The notes: a model not told the origin generated them from the letters alone. A DNA stretch of 11,016 bases from CAZDSS01 sp964508185 (GCA_964508185.1 CAZDSS010000085.1:1-11016); one strand, 5' to 3'. Shown: positions 1-6,320, counted from the first letter of the stretch. Program-made: numbers and translations.

Positions 1-170
1 ATAATCGCGCTCTTATGCTCTTCCCGGATGATGTCCATGCACAATTCGACGCATTCATCGCAGATGAACACGGTCGGCCCGGCAATGAGCTTCCGGACTT
101 CATGCTGACTTTTGCCGCAGAAGGAGCAATAGAGCGTATTCTTTGAATCGGTTCCGCTCAGTTTCGTCAT
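1..170 (-). CDS. clpX: ATP-dependent Clp protease ATP-binding subunit ClpX (N-terminal part, runs off the window)
   Basis: ClpX is the AAA+ unfoldase that recognises substrates, unfolds them and feeds them into the ClpP chamber in the cytoplasm. Only the first 56 codons are present. They hold the family's zinc-binding domain: Cys15 and Cys18 in CSFCGKS and Cys37 and Cys40 in ICDEC make the four-cysteine Zn site, followed by VELC. The AAA+ module lies beyond base 1. The ATG at 170 is preceded by AGAGGT about 11 bases upstream, and an in-frame TAG seven codons upstream excludes a longer product. The gene lies 298 bp downstream of clpP in the same orientation, and that gap contains a candidate separate promoter. 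The ATG overlaps the stop of a possible 60-codon ORF by one base (TGATG). Identification is very secure despite the truncation. Confidence 0.96.
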   Translation of the reverse strand, partial: MTKLSGTDSKNTLYCSFCGKSQHEVRKLIAGPTVFICDECVELCMDIIREEHKSAI

Positions 171-352
171 CAGATCGTCACACCTCTATCCCCGCTTATC
201 GTAGACCGATAAAAGCGCCGGGGACAATGCCTATTTGGGTAATCAAAATTCCTGGCCCGACCCGAGCTTCCCCCAAAATCTGAAGCCATGGCCGTCATCT
301 GGCTGGTTCCTTCGCACCGGGCCGACCACTGGTCGCGGTCGCTCTCGCCCAC
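170..352 (-). CDS. Candidate small ORF (60 aa) upstream of and overlapping the clpX start; doubtful
   Basis: A GTG-started reading frame fills most of the clpP-clpX gap. In its favour are a textbook Shine-Dalgarno sequence, AAGGAGGA at 365-358, six bases before the GTG, and a stop codon overlapping the clpX ATG by one base (TGATG), an arrangement typical of translational coupling. Against it, only about the first 22 codons (352-287) show the strong G/C third-position bias of the neighbouring genes; the rest looks like AT-richer intergenic DNA and overlaps a candidate clpX promoter. A second GTG at 354 gives an alternative frame that stops after 19 codons. I recognise no family. It may be a leader peptide, a decayed gene or chance. 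Confidence 0.2.
   Translation of the reverse strand: MGESDRDQWSARCEGTSQMTAMASDFGGSSGRARNFDYPNRHCPRRFYRSTISGDRGVTI
196..212. repeat. Inverted repeat TTATCG-N5-CGATAA upstream of clpX
   Basis: Perfect 6-bp arms, TTATCG (196-201) and CGATAA (207-212), are separated by TAGAC, a 17-bp operator-like symmetry. It covers the candidate clpX -10 box and lies about 26 bp before the clpX start codon. No regulator is identified. Confidence 0.4.
198..227 (-). promoter_or_regulatory. Candidate clpX promoter
   Basis: Read leftward, TTGTCC (227-222) is followed after 18 bases by TACGAT (203-198), each matching four of six consensus bases, with a predicted start near 191 and a leader of about 20 bases. The -10 box lies inside an inverted repeat at 196-212, which could be an operator. 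This is a match by eye only. Confidence 0.35.
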
Positions 353-382
353 ACTGCTCCTCCTTAGATAGGCTCTATCCGG

Positions 383-423
383 CGGGGCTCAAGAATTGAT
401 TAACAAAATAATCCCGAGCCCCG
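383..423. repeat. Inverted repeat with AT-rich loop downstream of clpP
   Basis: Perfect 8-bp arms CGGGGCTC (383-390) and GAGCCCCG (416-423) flank a 25-base AT-rich loop, 46 bp beyond the clpP stop. The arms could form a transcript-end hairpin for clpP, but the loop is long and no clear T-run follows, so it is not a convincing intrinsic terminator. On the minus strand the left arm and loop also contain TTAA-N7-TTGA (403-389), one base from the CtrA consensus TTAA-N7-TTAA. Confidence 0.35.
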
Positions 424-468
424 GTGGAGAGCTGCAAGACCCGCGGAGGCAGCCGACAGGTCTCCCGC

Positions 469-1107
469 CTACTTGCGTTCCTCGGTCGCGGCCGCTTCGG
501 GGCGCCGGGTGAACACATTGTCGATGAGGCCCCATTCCTTGGCCTCCTCGGGCGACATGAAGCGGTCGCGCTCCAGCGCCTGTTCCACCTCTTCCTTGGT
601 GCGGCCGGTGTGATGGACGTAGAGGCCATTGAGGCGGTCGCGCACGCGCAGGATCTCGCGCGCCTGGATCTCGATGTCCGTCGCCTGGCCCTGGGCGCCG
701 CCCGAGGGCTGGTGGACCATGATTCGGGCATTGGCCAGCGCCTGGCGCTTGCCCGGCGCACCCGCCGCGAGCAGGAGCGAGCCCATGGACGCCGCCTGGC
801 CGATGCAGATGGTCTGCACGTCCGGGCGGATGTACTGCATGGTGTCGTAGATGGCCATGCCGGCCGTCACCACGCCGCCCGGGGAATTGATGTACAGGAA
901 GATGTCCTTGCGCGGATTTTCCGCCTCAAGGAACAGAAGCTGCGCCGTCACGAGGCTCGACATGGAATCCTGGATCGGACCGGTCACGAAGATGATCCGC
1001 TCCTTGAGGAGGCGCGAGAAAATGTCGTAGGAACGCTCGCCGCGATTGGTCTGCTCGACCACCATGGGGACAAGCAGGCTCATAGTGATGTCTTCGATAT
1101 CGCGCAT
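469..1107 (-). CDS. clpP: ATP-dependent Clp protease proteolytic subunit ClpP
   Basis: ClpP is the serine peptidase that forms two stacked heptameric rings and degrades proteins delivered by ClpX or ClpA. The 212-residue product is close to full family length. The catalytic triad is complete: Ser107 in GQAASMGS, His132 in MVHQPSGG and Asp181 in ERDRFM, with spacing equal to that of E. coli ClpP. The early VVEQTNRGER and DIFSRLLKERIIF stretches are characteristic, and INSPGG (73-78) forms part of the active-site region. The ATG at 1107 is supported by GAGG five bases upstream; Met9 is a less likely alternative because homologues begin similarly with MRD. The gene sits between tig and clpX, all leftward, as in many proteobacteria. 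Two hairpin-forming repeats lie in the gap upstream. Nothing is unusual in the protein. Confidence 0.98.
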   Translation of the reverse strand: MRDIEDITMSLLVPMVVEQTNRGERSYDIFSRLLKERIIFVTGPIQDSMSSLVTAQLLFLEAENPRKDIFLYINSPGGVVTAGMAIYDTMQYIRPDVQTICIGQAASMGSLLLAAGAPGKRQALANARIMVHQPSGGAQGQATDIEIQAREILRVRDRLNGLYVHHTGRTKEEVEQALERDRFMSPEEAKEWGLIDNVFTRRPEAAATEERK

Positions 1108-1137
1108 AACATCCTCTTTCCGCTATTTGGCGCTCCG

Positions 1138-1164
1138 ATGGCGGATTTTCAGGCATCCCGCCAT
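1138..1164. repeat. Hairpin-forming inverted repeat in the clpP leader
   Basis: Arms ATGGCGG (1138-1144) and CCGCCAT (1158-1164) pair perfectly over 7 bp, with a further AT/AT pair possible around one bulged base. It lies 31 bp upstream of the clpP ATG, so in the clpP transcript it would form just before the ribosome-binding site. A role is inference only. Confidence 0.35.
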
Positions 1165-1193
1165 TGCCGCGGCCAGCCGGCCCCTATCCCGCA

Positions 1194-1223
1194 TTCGGGG
1201 AGCGCCGCTGGACGCTCCCCGAA
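1194..1223. repeat. 11-bp inverted repeat between tig and clpP (possible terminator or operator)
   Basis: TTCGGGGAGCG (1194-1204) and CGCTCCCCGAA (1213-1223) are perfectly complementary 11-bp arms with an 8-base loop, 33 bp beyond the tig stop. The stem is strong enough for transcription termination, but no T-run follows on either strand. It may cap the tig message, protect an mRNA end, or act as a binding site, since a possible clpP -10 box overlaps its right arm. Confidence 0.5.
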
Positions 1224-1251
1224 CATAGAACCTGCCGATGGCTTGCCGCAA
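1222..1251 (-). promoter_or_regulatory. Candidate clpP promoter
   Basis: Leftward TTGCGG (1251-1246), 18 bases, then TATGTT (1227-1222). Both boxes are partial matches. The predicted start would lie near 1215, inside the 11-bp inverted repeat. Weak; clpP may equally be read through from tig. Confidence 0.25.
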
Positions 1252-1255
1252 CCGC

Positions 1256-2845
1256 CTATTCGTCCTTCTTGGACTTCTTGGCGGCCGGCTTCTTCGCCTT
1301 GGGCTTGGCTTCGCCTTCCGCCTCATCGGCGGCCTTGGCCTTCGACTTGGTCGCGGCCTTCTTCGGCTTCTCGGCGGCTTCCGCCGCGTCAGCCGCAGCC
1401 TCGGCCTTCTCCTCGGCCTTGTCGGCCTTGGCCTTGGCCTTCTTGGCCGGCTTCTTCTCGGCGGGCTTCGCCTCGGGCGCCGCCTCGTCCTCGTTCACCG
1501 CGCGCTCCAGCTCCTCGCGGGTCACCTTCCGGTCCTCGAGCTTCACGAGCTCGAGAATGAAATCGACGACCTTGTCTTCATAAAGCGGCGCGCGCAGCTG
1601 GGCCATGGCCTGGGGATTGCGCTGGTAGAATTCGAACACCTGGCGCTCCTGGCCGGGGAAGCGACGGGCCTCGCGGGCGATCAGCCGGGTCACCTCTTCC
1701 TGGGGCACGGTGATCTTGTTCTGCTGGCCCACCTCGGCGAGCAGCAGGCCGAGGCGCACCCGGCGGTCGGCGATGGCGCGGTATTCCGCCTTCATCTCCT
1801 CGCTGGGCTCTTCATGATCGTGGTCGTGGTCATGGTTGCAGTGTTCGTCATGGACATGGTCCGGGTCATGGCCCATGTCGGCGAGCACGGCGCGCCAGAT
1901 CTGCTGGAATTCGAGCTCGACCATGCCCTCCGGCACCTCGAACTGCTCGCGCTCGGCGAGGACGTCGAGGAGGCTCCGCTTCAGGCGGGCGCGGGACATT
2001 TCCTTGTTGTCCTGCTCGATGCGCTCGCGCAGGAGCTTCTTGAGCTCGTCGAGGCTTTCGAGGCCGAACATCTTGGCGAGGTCGTCATTGACCTGGACCG
2101 GCTCGGCCACCTTGACCTCATGCACCTTCACGTCGAAGGTGGTCTCCTTGCCGGCGAGATCCTTGGCCGGATAGTTTTCCGGGAAGGTGACGGTAATCAC
2201 CCGCTCCTCGCCCGCCTTGACGCCGACGAGCTGTTCCTCGAAGCCGGGGATGAAGCTGCCGGAGCCGAGCTCCAGGCTGTGCCCTTCGGCGGCGCCGCCC
2301 TCAAAGGGCTCGCCATCGAGCTTGCCGACGAAGTCGATCACCACCACGTCGCCGTTCTCGGCCGCCTTGCCGTCGGGCGCGGCGACGAAGTTCTTGCGGC
2401 TCGCGGCGAGACGCTCGATTTCCTGATCCACGAGTTCGTCCGGCACGTCGGCGACCAGGCGCTCGAGCTTGATCTCGGAGAAGTCCGGCACCTTGATCTC
2501 GGGGACGATTTCCACCGACATCTTGTATTCAAGGTCGCTCTCGGCCTCGAGATCGAACTTGGTGATCTCGATCTGGGGCTGCAGCGCCGGGCGCAGGTTG
2601 CGCTCTTCCAGGGTCTTGCCGGAGGTTTCGTTGATGGTCTCTTCCAGCACCTGACCCATCAGCGACTTGCCGTGCAGCTTCTTGAGGAGCGGCAGGGGCG
2701 CCTTGCCGGGACGGAAACCCGGAAGTCTGATGCGGCTCTTGAGCGATTCCAGCTGATTCTCGAGCTTTTGGACGATGTCCGCGCGCGGAACAGTAATCGT
2801 GAATTCCCGCTTCAAGCCGTCCGAATTGGTTTCCGTGACCTGCAT
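1256..2845 (-). CDS. tig: Trigger factor, ribosome-associated chaperone, with a His-rich insertion and Lys/Ala-rich tail
   Basis: Trigger factor binds near the ribosome exit tunnel and shields nascent chains; its FKBP-type domain has peptidyl-prolyl isomerase activity. The 529-residue product has an N-terminal ribosome-binding domain with the signature GFRPGKAP at 43-50, a PPIase domain at about 165-245 (GDVVVIDFVG, FIPGFEEQLVG, FPENYP), and the helical C-terminal chaperone domain to about 450. It is about 100 residues longer than E. coli trigger factor (432). The excess comes from a histidine-rich insertion at 326-344 (eight His and one Cys) and a Lys/Ala/Glu-rich, probably disordered tail from about 455. 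Such basic tails occur in other alphaproteobacterial trigger factors. The ATG at 2845 has only a weak GGA upstream, and no better in-frame start is visible. It is followed by clpP and clpX, the usual quality-control arrangement. Confidence 0.97.
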   Translation of the reverse strand: MQVTETNSDGLKREFTITVPRADIVQKLENQLESLKSRIRLPGFRPGKAPLPLLKKLHGKSLMGQVLEETINETSGKTLEERNLRPALQPQIEITKFDLEAESDLEYKMSVEIVPEIKVPDFSEIKLERLVADVPDELVDQEIERLAASRKNFVAAPDGKAAENGDVVVIDFVGKLDGEPFEGGAAEGHSLELGSGSFIPGFEEQLVGVKAGEERVITVTFPENYPAKDLAGKETTFDVKVHEVKVAEPVQVNDDLAKMFGLESLDELKKLLRERIEQDNKEMSRARLKRSLLDVLAEREQFEVPEGMVELEFQQIWRAVLADMGHDPDHVHDEHCNHDHDHDHEEPSEEMKAEYRAIADRRVRLGLLLAEVGQQNKITVPQEEVTRLIAREARRFPGQERQVFEFYQRNPQAMAQLRAPLYEDKVVDFILELVKLEDRKVTREELERAVNEDEAAPEAKPAEKKPAKKAKAKADKAEEKAEAAADAAEAAEKPKKAATKSKAKAADEAEGEAKPKAKKPAAKKSKKDE

Positions 2846-2866
2846 ATCATTCAGTCCATCGTCAGG

Positions 2867-2881
2867 GGCGCCAGCGGCGCC
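2867..2881. repeat. Short GC-rich hairpin upstream of tig
   Basis: GGCGCC-AGC-GGCGCC: two 6-bp arms with a 3-base loop ending 22 bp before the tig ATG, so it would lie in the tig mRNA leader. It could influence initiation at the weak tig ribosome-binding site; this is inference. Confidence 0.35.
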
Positions 2882-2938
2882 GGTTTGTTCCTGTTCCTCA
2901 CCCCATGGCCGGCCGGATCGGACCGAACCGTCTCATGG

Positions 2939-2954
2939 GCCGATCGCGATCGGC
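2939..2954. repeat. Perfect 16-bp palindrome upstream of tig
   Basis: GCCGATCGCGATCGGC reads identically on both strands. It lies midway in the 183-bp gap between tRNA-Leu and tig, about 94 bp before the tig start. It may be a regulator site or a chance product of GC-rich DNA; no matching factor is recognised. I see no convincing promoter elsewhere in this gap. Confidence 0.4.
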
Positions 2955-3028
2955 GGCCCCTCCGCGCGGAATTGCGCGCCTTGCCTCAGCATCCCGGGAT
3001 CAGAGCGGAAACGGCGAAGCCCACCATA

Positions 3029-3113
3029 TGGTGCGGGCGGAGGGACTTGAACCCCCACGAGCAAGCTCACGAGAACCTAAATCTCGCGCGTCTACCAGTT
3101 TCGCCACGCCCGC
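3029..3113 (-). tRNA. tRNA-Leu (anticodon UAG)
   Basis: Read leftward, an 85-base class II tRNA begins GCGGGCG and ends CGCCCGC-A-CCA, a perfect 7-bp acceptor stem with discriminator A73, as required for leucine, and the CCA encoded in the DNA. The anticodon arm is CGAGA-TTTAGGT-TCTCG, giving anticodon UAG, which reads CUA and related CUN codons. The long variable arm typical of leucine tRNAs and the T-arm GGGGGTTCAAGTCCCTC are both present. The CCA end overlaps the small palindrome ACCATATGGT. No clear intrinsic terminator follows before tig. The 196 bp upstream (3114-3309) holds no gene; a GCTATAGC -10-like palindrome at 3262-3269 lacks a matching -35 box. Confidence 0.97.
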
Positions 3114-3309
3114 ATCAGCTCCAGCGACGAAATAGCTCTGAGAGCGGCCAGATGCCCTGCCGGGCGCCGCCCCCGAATTTCCTCTCTTCCCGGCCTTGAA
3201 CGCTTCTCCGGAAGAGCCCGCGGGGCCGATCCGGATGGCCGAGGGGCCAGTGTCGGCGCAAGCTATAGCACAGCTGTTTCGCGAAAGACTAGGCCAAATA
3301 AGCCCGCCT

Positions 3310-4818
3310 TCAGCGAGCCCGCAGGCTGCGCAGAACCGCTGGCAGGAGCTCGGGCAGATCCTCGGCGATGAGCCCCGGCCCGAAGGACGCCGCGGCGGCG
3401 CCGTGAACCCAGACGGCGGCGGCCGCCGCCTCGAAGGCCGGCATACCCTGGGCGAGGAGGCCGAGGATGAAACCGGCGAGAACGTCTCCGGTTCCGGCCG
3501 TAGCCAGCTCCGGCGGCGCATTGTCGTTGATGGCGATGCGGCCGTCGGGTGCGGCGATCACCGTGTCCGCCCCCTTGAGGACGAGGACGGCGCCCGCGCG
3601 CGTGGCCGCTTCCCGCGCCCGCTCGATCTTGCCCATCTGGGACGCGGCGAGATCGGGGAAGAGCCGCGCGAATTCCCCGTCATGGGGGGTGAGCACCAGA
3701 TCCCCCTCCCCCTTCGCCGCGAAGAGGGCTTCGGGCCTGTCCCTGAAGCTCGTCAGGGCATCGGCGTCGAGCACCACGCGCTTTCCAGCCCGAAGCGTCG
3801 CCGTCACCTTCGCCCGCAGCCCCTCGCCCACCCCGCCGCCGGGGCCAAGGAGCACCGCATTGTGCCGGGCGTCTTCCAGGAGCCGGGCGAAATCCCCGTC
3901 ATTGGTGAGAGCGCGGGTCATGACGGCGGTGAGCTTCGCCCCCAGCACGGGCAGGGCGTCCGCGGGACAGGCGACGGTCACCAGCCCGCCGCCGATCCGA
4001 AGCGCGCCGCGGGCGGCAAGGCAGGCTGCCCCCGTCGCCCCCAGGGGGCCGCTCACCACGATGGCGTGGCCGCGCCGGTACTTGTGACCGTCCAGGCTCG
4101 GCCAGGGCCAGTGATCGAGCCACAGCCCCGGACCGTTGCGCCAGGCGCGGGGCGGGATTGCGGTCAAGGCCTCGTCCGGAATGCCGATGTCGGCCACCTC
4201 CACCGTCCCGCAATGGAGGCGGCCCGGCAACAGCAGATGGCCGGGCTTGCGGGTGAAGAAGGTGACGGTGCGGTGGGCGTCGAATACCGTGCCTTCCGCC
4301 CGACCCGTATCGCCCATGACCCCGGTCGGGATGTCGACGGCGATGCGGAGGGCGTCCGTTGCGTTGGCGCGGGCGATGACCTCCGCCACATCCGGTCCGA
4401 CCGCGCGATTGAGCCCCGCGCCAAAGAGGGCGTCGACGATGACGTCCGGCGCGAACGGCCATTCGGTGCCGAGGGCGGCCACCGTCCCGCCGTAATCCTC
4501 CGTCCAGCGGCGGGCCATGAAGGCGGCGTCGCCCTTGAGGCGCGCGGAATCACCCAGAAGCTGCAGCGCCACCTCCCACCCGGCCTGGCGCAGCAGGCGG
4601 GCGACCACGAAACCGTCGCCGCCGTTGTTGCCGGGGCCGCAGAGGACGAGGACGCGCGCGGGCCCTTGATTCTTCGCGCGCAGAATCGCGGCGGCGACCG
4701 CCTTGCCCGCGGCCTCCATCAAGGCCGTGCCGGCGATCCCCCGCTCCATGGCGAAGCGGTCGGCGGCCGCGGTTTCCGCGACGGTCAAGACCGGCTCCGT
4801 GATCCCCCTGCTTGTCAT
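3310..4818 (-). CDS. nnr: Bifunctional NAD(P)H-hydrate epimerase / ADP-dependent NAD(P)H-hydrate dehydratase
   Basis: This cytoplasmic metabolite-repair enzyme restores damaged NAD(P)H: the N-terminal domain interconverts R and S hydrates and the C-terminal domain dehydrates the S form using ADP. From the ATG at 4818 the product has 502 residues, normal for the fused form. The epimerase half (about 1-225) shows GPGNNGGDGF at 61-70 and VDIPTG at 161-166, where many relatives have Ser instead of Thr. The dehydratase half shows HKYRRGHA near 245, LDADAL at 350-355, LTPHDGEF at 376-383 and GTGDVLAG at 442-449, carrying the catalytic Asp. The 4818 start has AAGGG about six bases upstream; the frame stays open to 5007 but the longer version would run across tRNA-His, and the ATG at 4845 has no ribosome-binding site. 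A possible promoter lies at 4884-4911. Confidence 0.95.
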   Translation of the reverse strand: MTSRGITEPVLTVAETAAADRFAMERGIAGTALMEAAGKAVAAAILRAKNQGPARVLVLCGPGNNGGDGFVVARLLRQAGWEVALQLLGDSARLKGDAAFMARRWTEDYGGTVAALGTEWPFAPDVIVDALFGAGLNRAVGPDVAEVIARANATDALRIAVDIPTGVMGDTGRAEGTVFDAHRTVTFFTRKPGHLLLPGRLHCGTVEVADIGIPDEALTAIPPRAWRNGPGLWLDHWPWPSLDGHKYRRGHAIVVSGPLGATGAACLAARGALRIGGGLVTVACPADALPVLGAKLTAVMTRALTNDGDFARLLEDARHNAVLLGPGGGVGEGLRAKVTATLRAGKRVVLDADALTSFRDRPEALFAAKGEGDLVLTPHDGEFARLFPDLAASQMGKIERAREAATRAGAVLVLKGADTVIAAPDGRIAINDNAPPELATAGTGDVLAGFILGLLAQGMPAFEAAAAAVWVHGAAAASFGPGLIAEDLPELLPAVLRSLRAR

Positions 4819-4883
4819 GGCAAGCCCTTCATGCCCCGTGATCATGTGATGAGGACCGCAGCCAAAGGGTCCGCGCCATTCAC

Positions 4884-4911
4884 CATAGCGTCGCGCAACG
4901 CACGGGCGCAA
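4884..4911 (-). promoter_or_regulatory. Candidate nnr promoter
   Basis: Leftward TTGCGC (4911-4906), 16 bases, GCTATG (4889-4884), resembling the TTGaCg / GCTA-type boxes of alphaproteobacterial housekeeping promoters. It lies between tRNA-His and nnr and would give a leader of about 60 bases. Weak match by eye. Confidence 0.3.
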
Positions 4912-4962
4912 TCGCGCACCGGCGGATGCCGGAGCGGCGAAATCCTGAAATGGAAGGGAAAG

Positions 4963-5040
4963 TGGGGCGAGTGACCGGTCTCGAACCGGCGACCTCCAGA
5001 GCCACAATCTGGCGCTCTAACCAACTGAGCTACACCCGCC
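4963..5040 (-). tRNA. tRNA-His (anticodon GUG)
   Basis: Read leftward, the anticodon arm CCAGA-TTGTGGC-TCTGG gives anticodon GUG. The acceptor stem pairs GCGGGTG with CACTCGC (one G-U), and the base before it, G at 5040, pairs with discriminator C73, the G-1:C73 identity pair unique to histidine tRNAs. CCA is encoded (4965-4963). The T-arm is GCCGG-TTCGAGA-CCGGT. The length is 78 bases including G-1 and CCA. It is preceded by a good promoter whose -35 box overlaps the aminotransferase stop codon. No clear intrinsic terminator follows. Confidence 0.97.
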
Positions 5041-5058
5041 ACAGGGAAGGCGACGCAC

Positions 5059-5087
5059 TGTTTATGATGCTCCCGCGCGTCCGTCAA
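5059..5087 (-). promoter_or_regulatory. Probable tRNA-His promoter
   Basis: Leftward TTGACG (5087-5082), exactly 17 bases, then TAAACA (5064-5059); transcription would begin about 10 bases before the mature tRNA 5' end. The -35 box matches the alphaproteobacterial TTGACG form; the -10 box is weaker. The TTGA overlaps the TGA stop of the upstream aminotransferase gene. Confidence 0.55.
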
Positions 5088-6280
5088 GCATAAGAAGTTT
5101 TGGCGTCGGCGGAAAGGGCGCGCTCCCCGAAAAACGCGGCGAGCCGGCTGATGGCGGCATCGAGCGTCTCGTCCTTCTTGGCGAAGCAGAAGCGCACCAG
5201 CGGCTCGGCCGGCGCGTCGCCATAGAAGGCGGCGAGCGGGATCGCCGTCACCCCCGCCTCCTCCGTCAGCTTGCGGCAGAAATCCAGGCTGCCCATGCCG
5301 GGGGCGAGCGCGCCGTAATCGGCCACAAGGAAATAGGTGCCTGCGCAGGGCAGCACCGCGAACCCCGCCCGGGCAAGCCCCGCCGCAAGCCGGTCCCGCC
5401 GCCGCTCCATCTCGGCGCGAAGGCCCAGGAAATAGCCGTCCTCCTTGGCGAGGCCATGGGCCACGGCGAGCTGCAGGCTCGGCGGCGTGGTGAAGGTCAG
5501 GAACTGATGCACCTTGGACAGCGCCGCGATGATCTCCGCCGCCGCCGTCACATAGCCCACCTTCCAGCCGGTGAGCGAAAAGGTCTTGCCCGCCGAGCCG
5601 ATCTTGATGGCGCGGCTTTCCATGCCCCTGAAGGTCAGGAGCGGCCGGTGCCGCCGCCCGTCGAACAGGAGATGCTCATAGACCTCGTCGCAGACCGCGA
5701 AGGCGTCGAACCGGCTGCAATATTCGGCAATGAGCGCGAGCTCGTCGACGCTGAAGACCTTGCCCGACGGATTCATGGGGTCGTTCACCACGATCAGCTT
5801 GGTGCGCTCGTTGAATGCGGCGCGGAGGTGATCCTCGGTGAGCCGCCAGTCAGGCGGGCTCAGGGTGATGGACCGCACCGTAGCACCCGCCGCCGTGATC
5901 ATGGGGCGATAACTGTCGTAGCTCGGGTCGATGACCACCGCCTCGTCGCCGGGATTGAGAAGGCCGAGGAAGCAGGCGGCCAGCGCCTCCGTCGCGCCGG
6001 AGGTCACCAGCACGTTGTCGGCCGTGAGATGGTCGAGACCATAGAACCGCCGGTCGTGGGCGGCGACCGCCTGGCGAAGCTCGGGCATGCCCTGGAAGGG
6101 CGGGTACTGATGGGGGCCGGTAAGCACCTTCTCCGCCGCTAGCTCGCGCACGTCGTCTGGCCCCGCGTCATCGGGGAAGCCCTGGCCCAGATTGACCGCC
6201 CCATGCTTCACGGCGAGCGCCGACATGACCGAGAAGATGGTGGTGCCGAGCGCGGCGAAATTGCTGTTGAACGGCTTCAT
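5084..6280 (-). CDS. Class I/II pyridoxal-phosphate-dependent aminotransferase (exact substrate unknown)
   Basis: This is a fold-type I PLP enzyme of 398 residues, a normal length, transferring amino groups between an amino acid and a 2-oxo acid. Visible landmarks are NLGQGFPD near the N-terminus, HQYPPFQGMPELR, VTSGATEA, NPSGK with Asn170, CDEVYE with cofactor-binding Asp198 and Tyr201, the Schiff-base lysine Lys232 in SAGKTFSLTGWKVGY, and Arg363 in VRFCFAKK, the probable substrate-carboxylate anchor. The pattern resembles the methionine / kynurenine / glutamine aminotransferase group (YbdL-like, KAT-like), but substrate cannot be settled from sequence. The frame is open upstream to 6388; I chose the ATG at 6280 because GGGG lies seven bases upstream and homologues start near this point. 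It is divergent from glnB and separates nnr from glnB, perhaps a nitrogen-metabolism link. Confidence 0.9.
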   Translation of the reverse strand: MKPFNSNFAALGTTIFSVMSALAVKHGAVNLGQGFPDDAGPDDVRELAAEKVLTGPHQYPPFQGMPELRQAVAAHDRRFYGLDHLTADNVLVTSGATEALAACFLGLLNPGDEAVVIDPSYDSYRPMITAAGATVRSITLSPPDWRLTEDHLRAAFNERTKLIVVNDPMNPSGKVFSVDELALIAEYCSRFDAFAVCDEVYEHLLFDGRRHRPLLTFRGMESRAIKIGSAGKTFSLTGWKVGYVTAAAEIIAALSKVHQFLTFTTPPSLQLAVAHGLAKEDGYFLGLRAEMERRRDRLAAGLARAGFAVLPCAGTYFLVADYGALAPGMGSLDFCRKLTEEAGVTAIPLAAFYGDAPAEPLVRFCFAKKDETLDAAISRLAAFFGERALSADAKTSYA

Positions 6281-6320
6281 GAACATGCCCCGTGTGAGTG
6301 AGACCCGCAGCGATCCACAC

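Noticed and set aside
1238..3199. A 653-codon open frame on the plus strand covering tig
   Set aside because: It is the antisense shadow of tig, produced by GC-rich codon bias; its Leu/His/Asp-rich product resembles no protein while the minus frame is an unmistakable trigger factor.
3277..3286. TTTCGCGAAA palindrome near the nnr 3' end
   Set aside because: Short self-complementary word with no T-run or neighbouring promoter context; not enough for a terminator or operator call.
3000..3521. A 173-codon minus-strand frame containing GVAKLVDARDLGSRE
   Set aside because: Spurious translation through tRNA-Leu and the nnr 3' end.
3196..4974. A 592-codon plus-strand frame opposite nnr
   Set aside because: Antisense shadow; it runs into tRNA-His, and the minus frame carries all Nnr motifs.
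4842..5087. An 81-codon minus-strand frame containing GVAQLVRAPDCGSGGRRFETG
   Set aside because: This is the well-known spurious translation of a tRNA gene, here tRNA-His.
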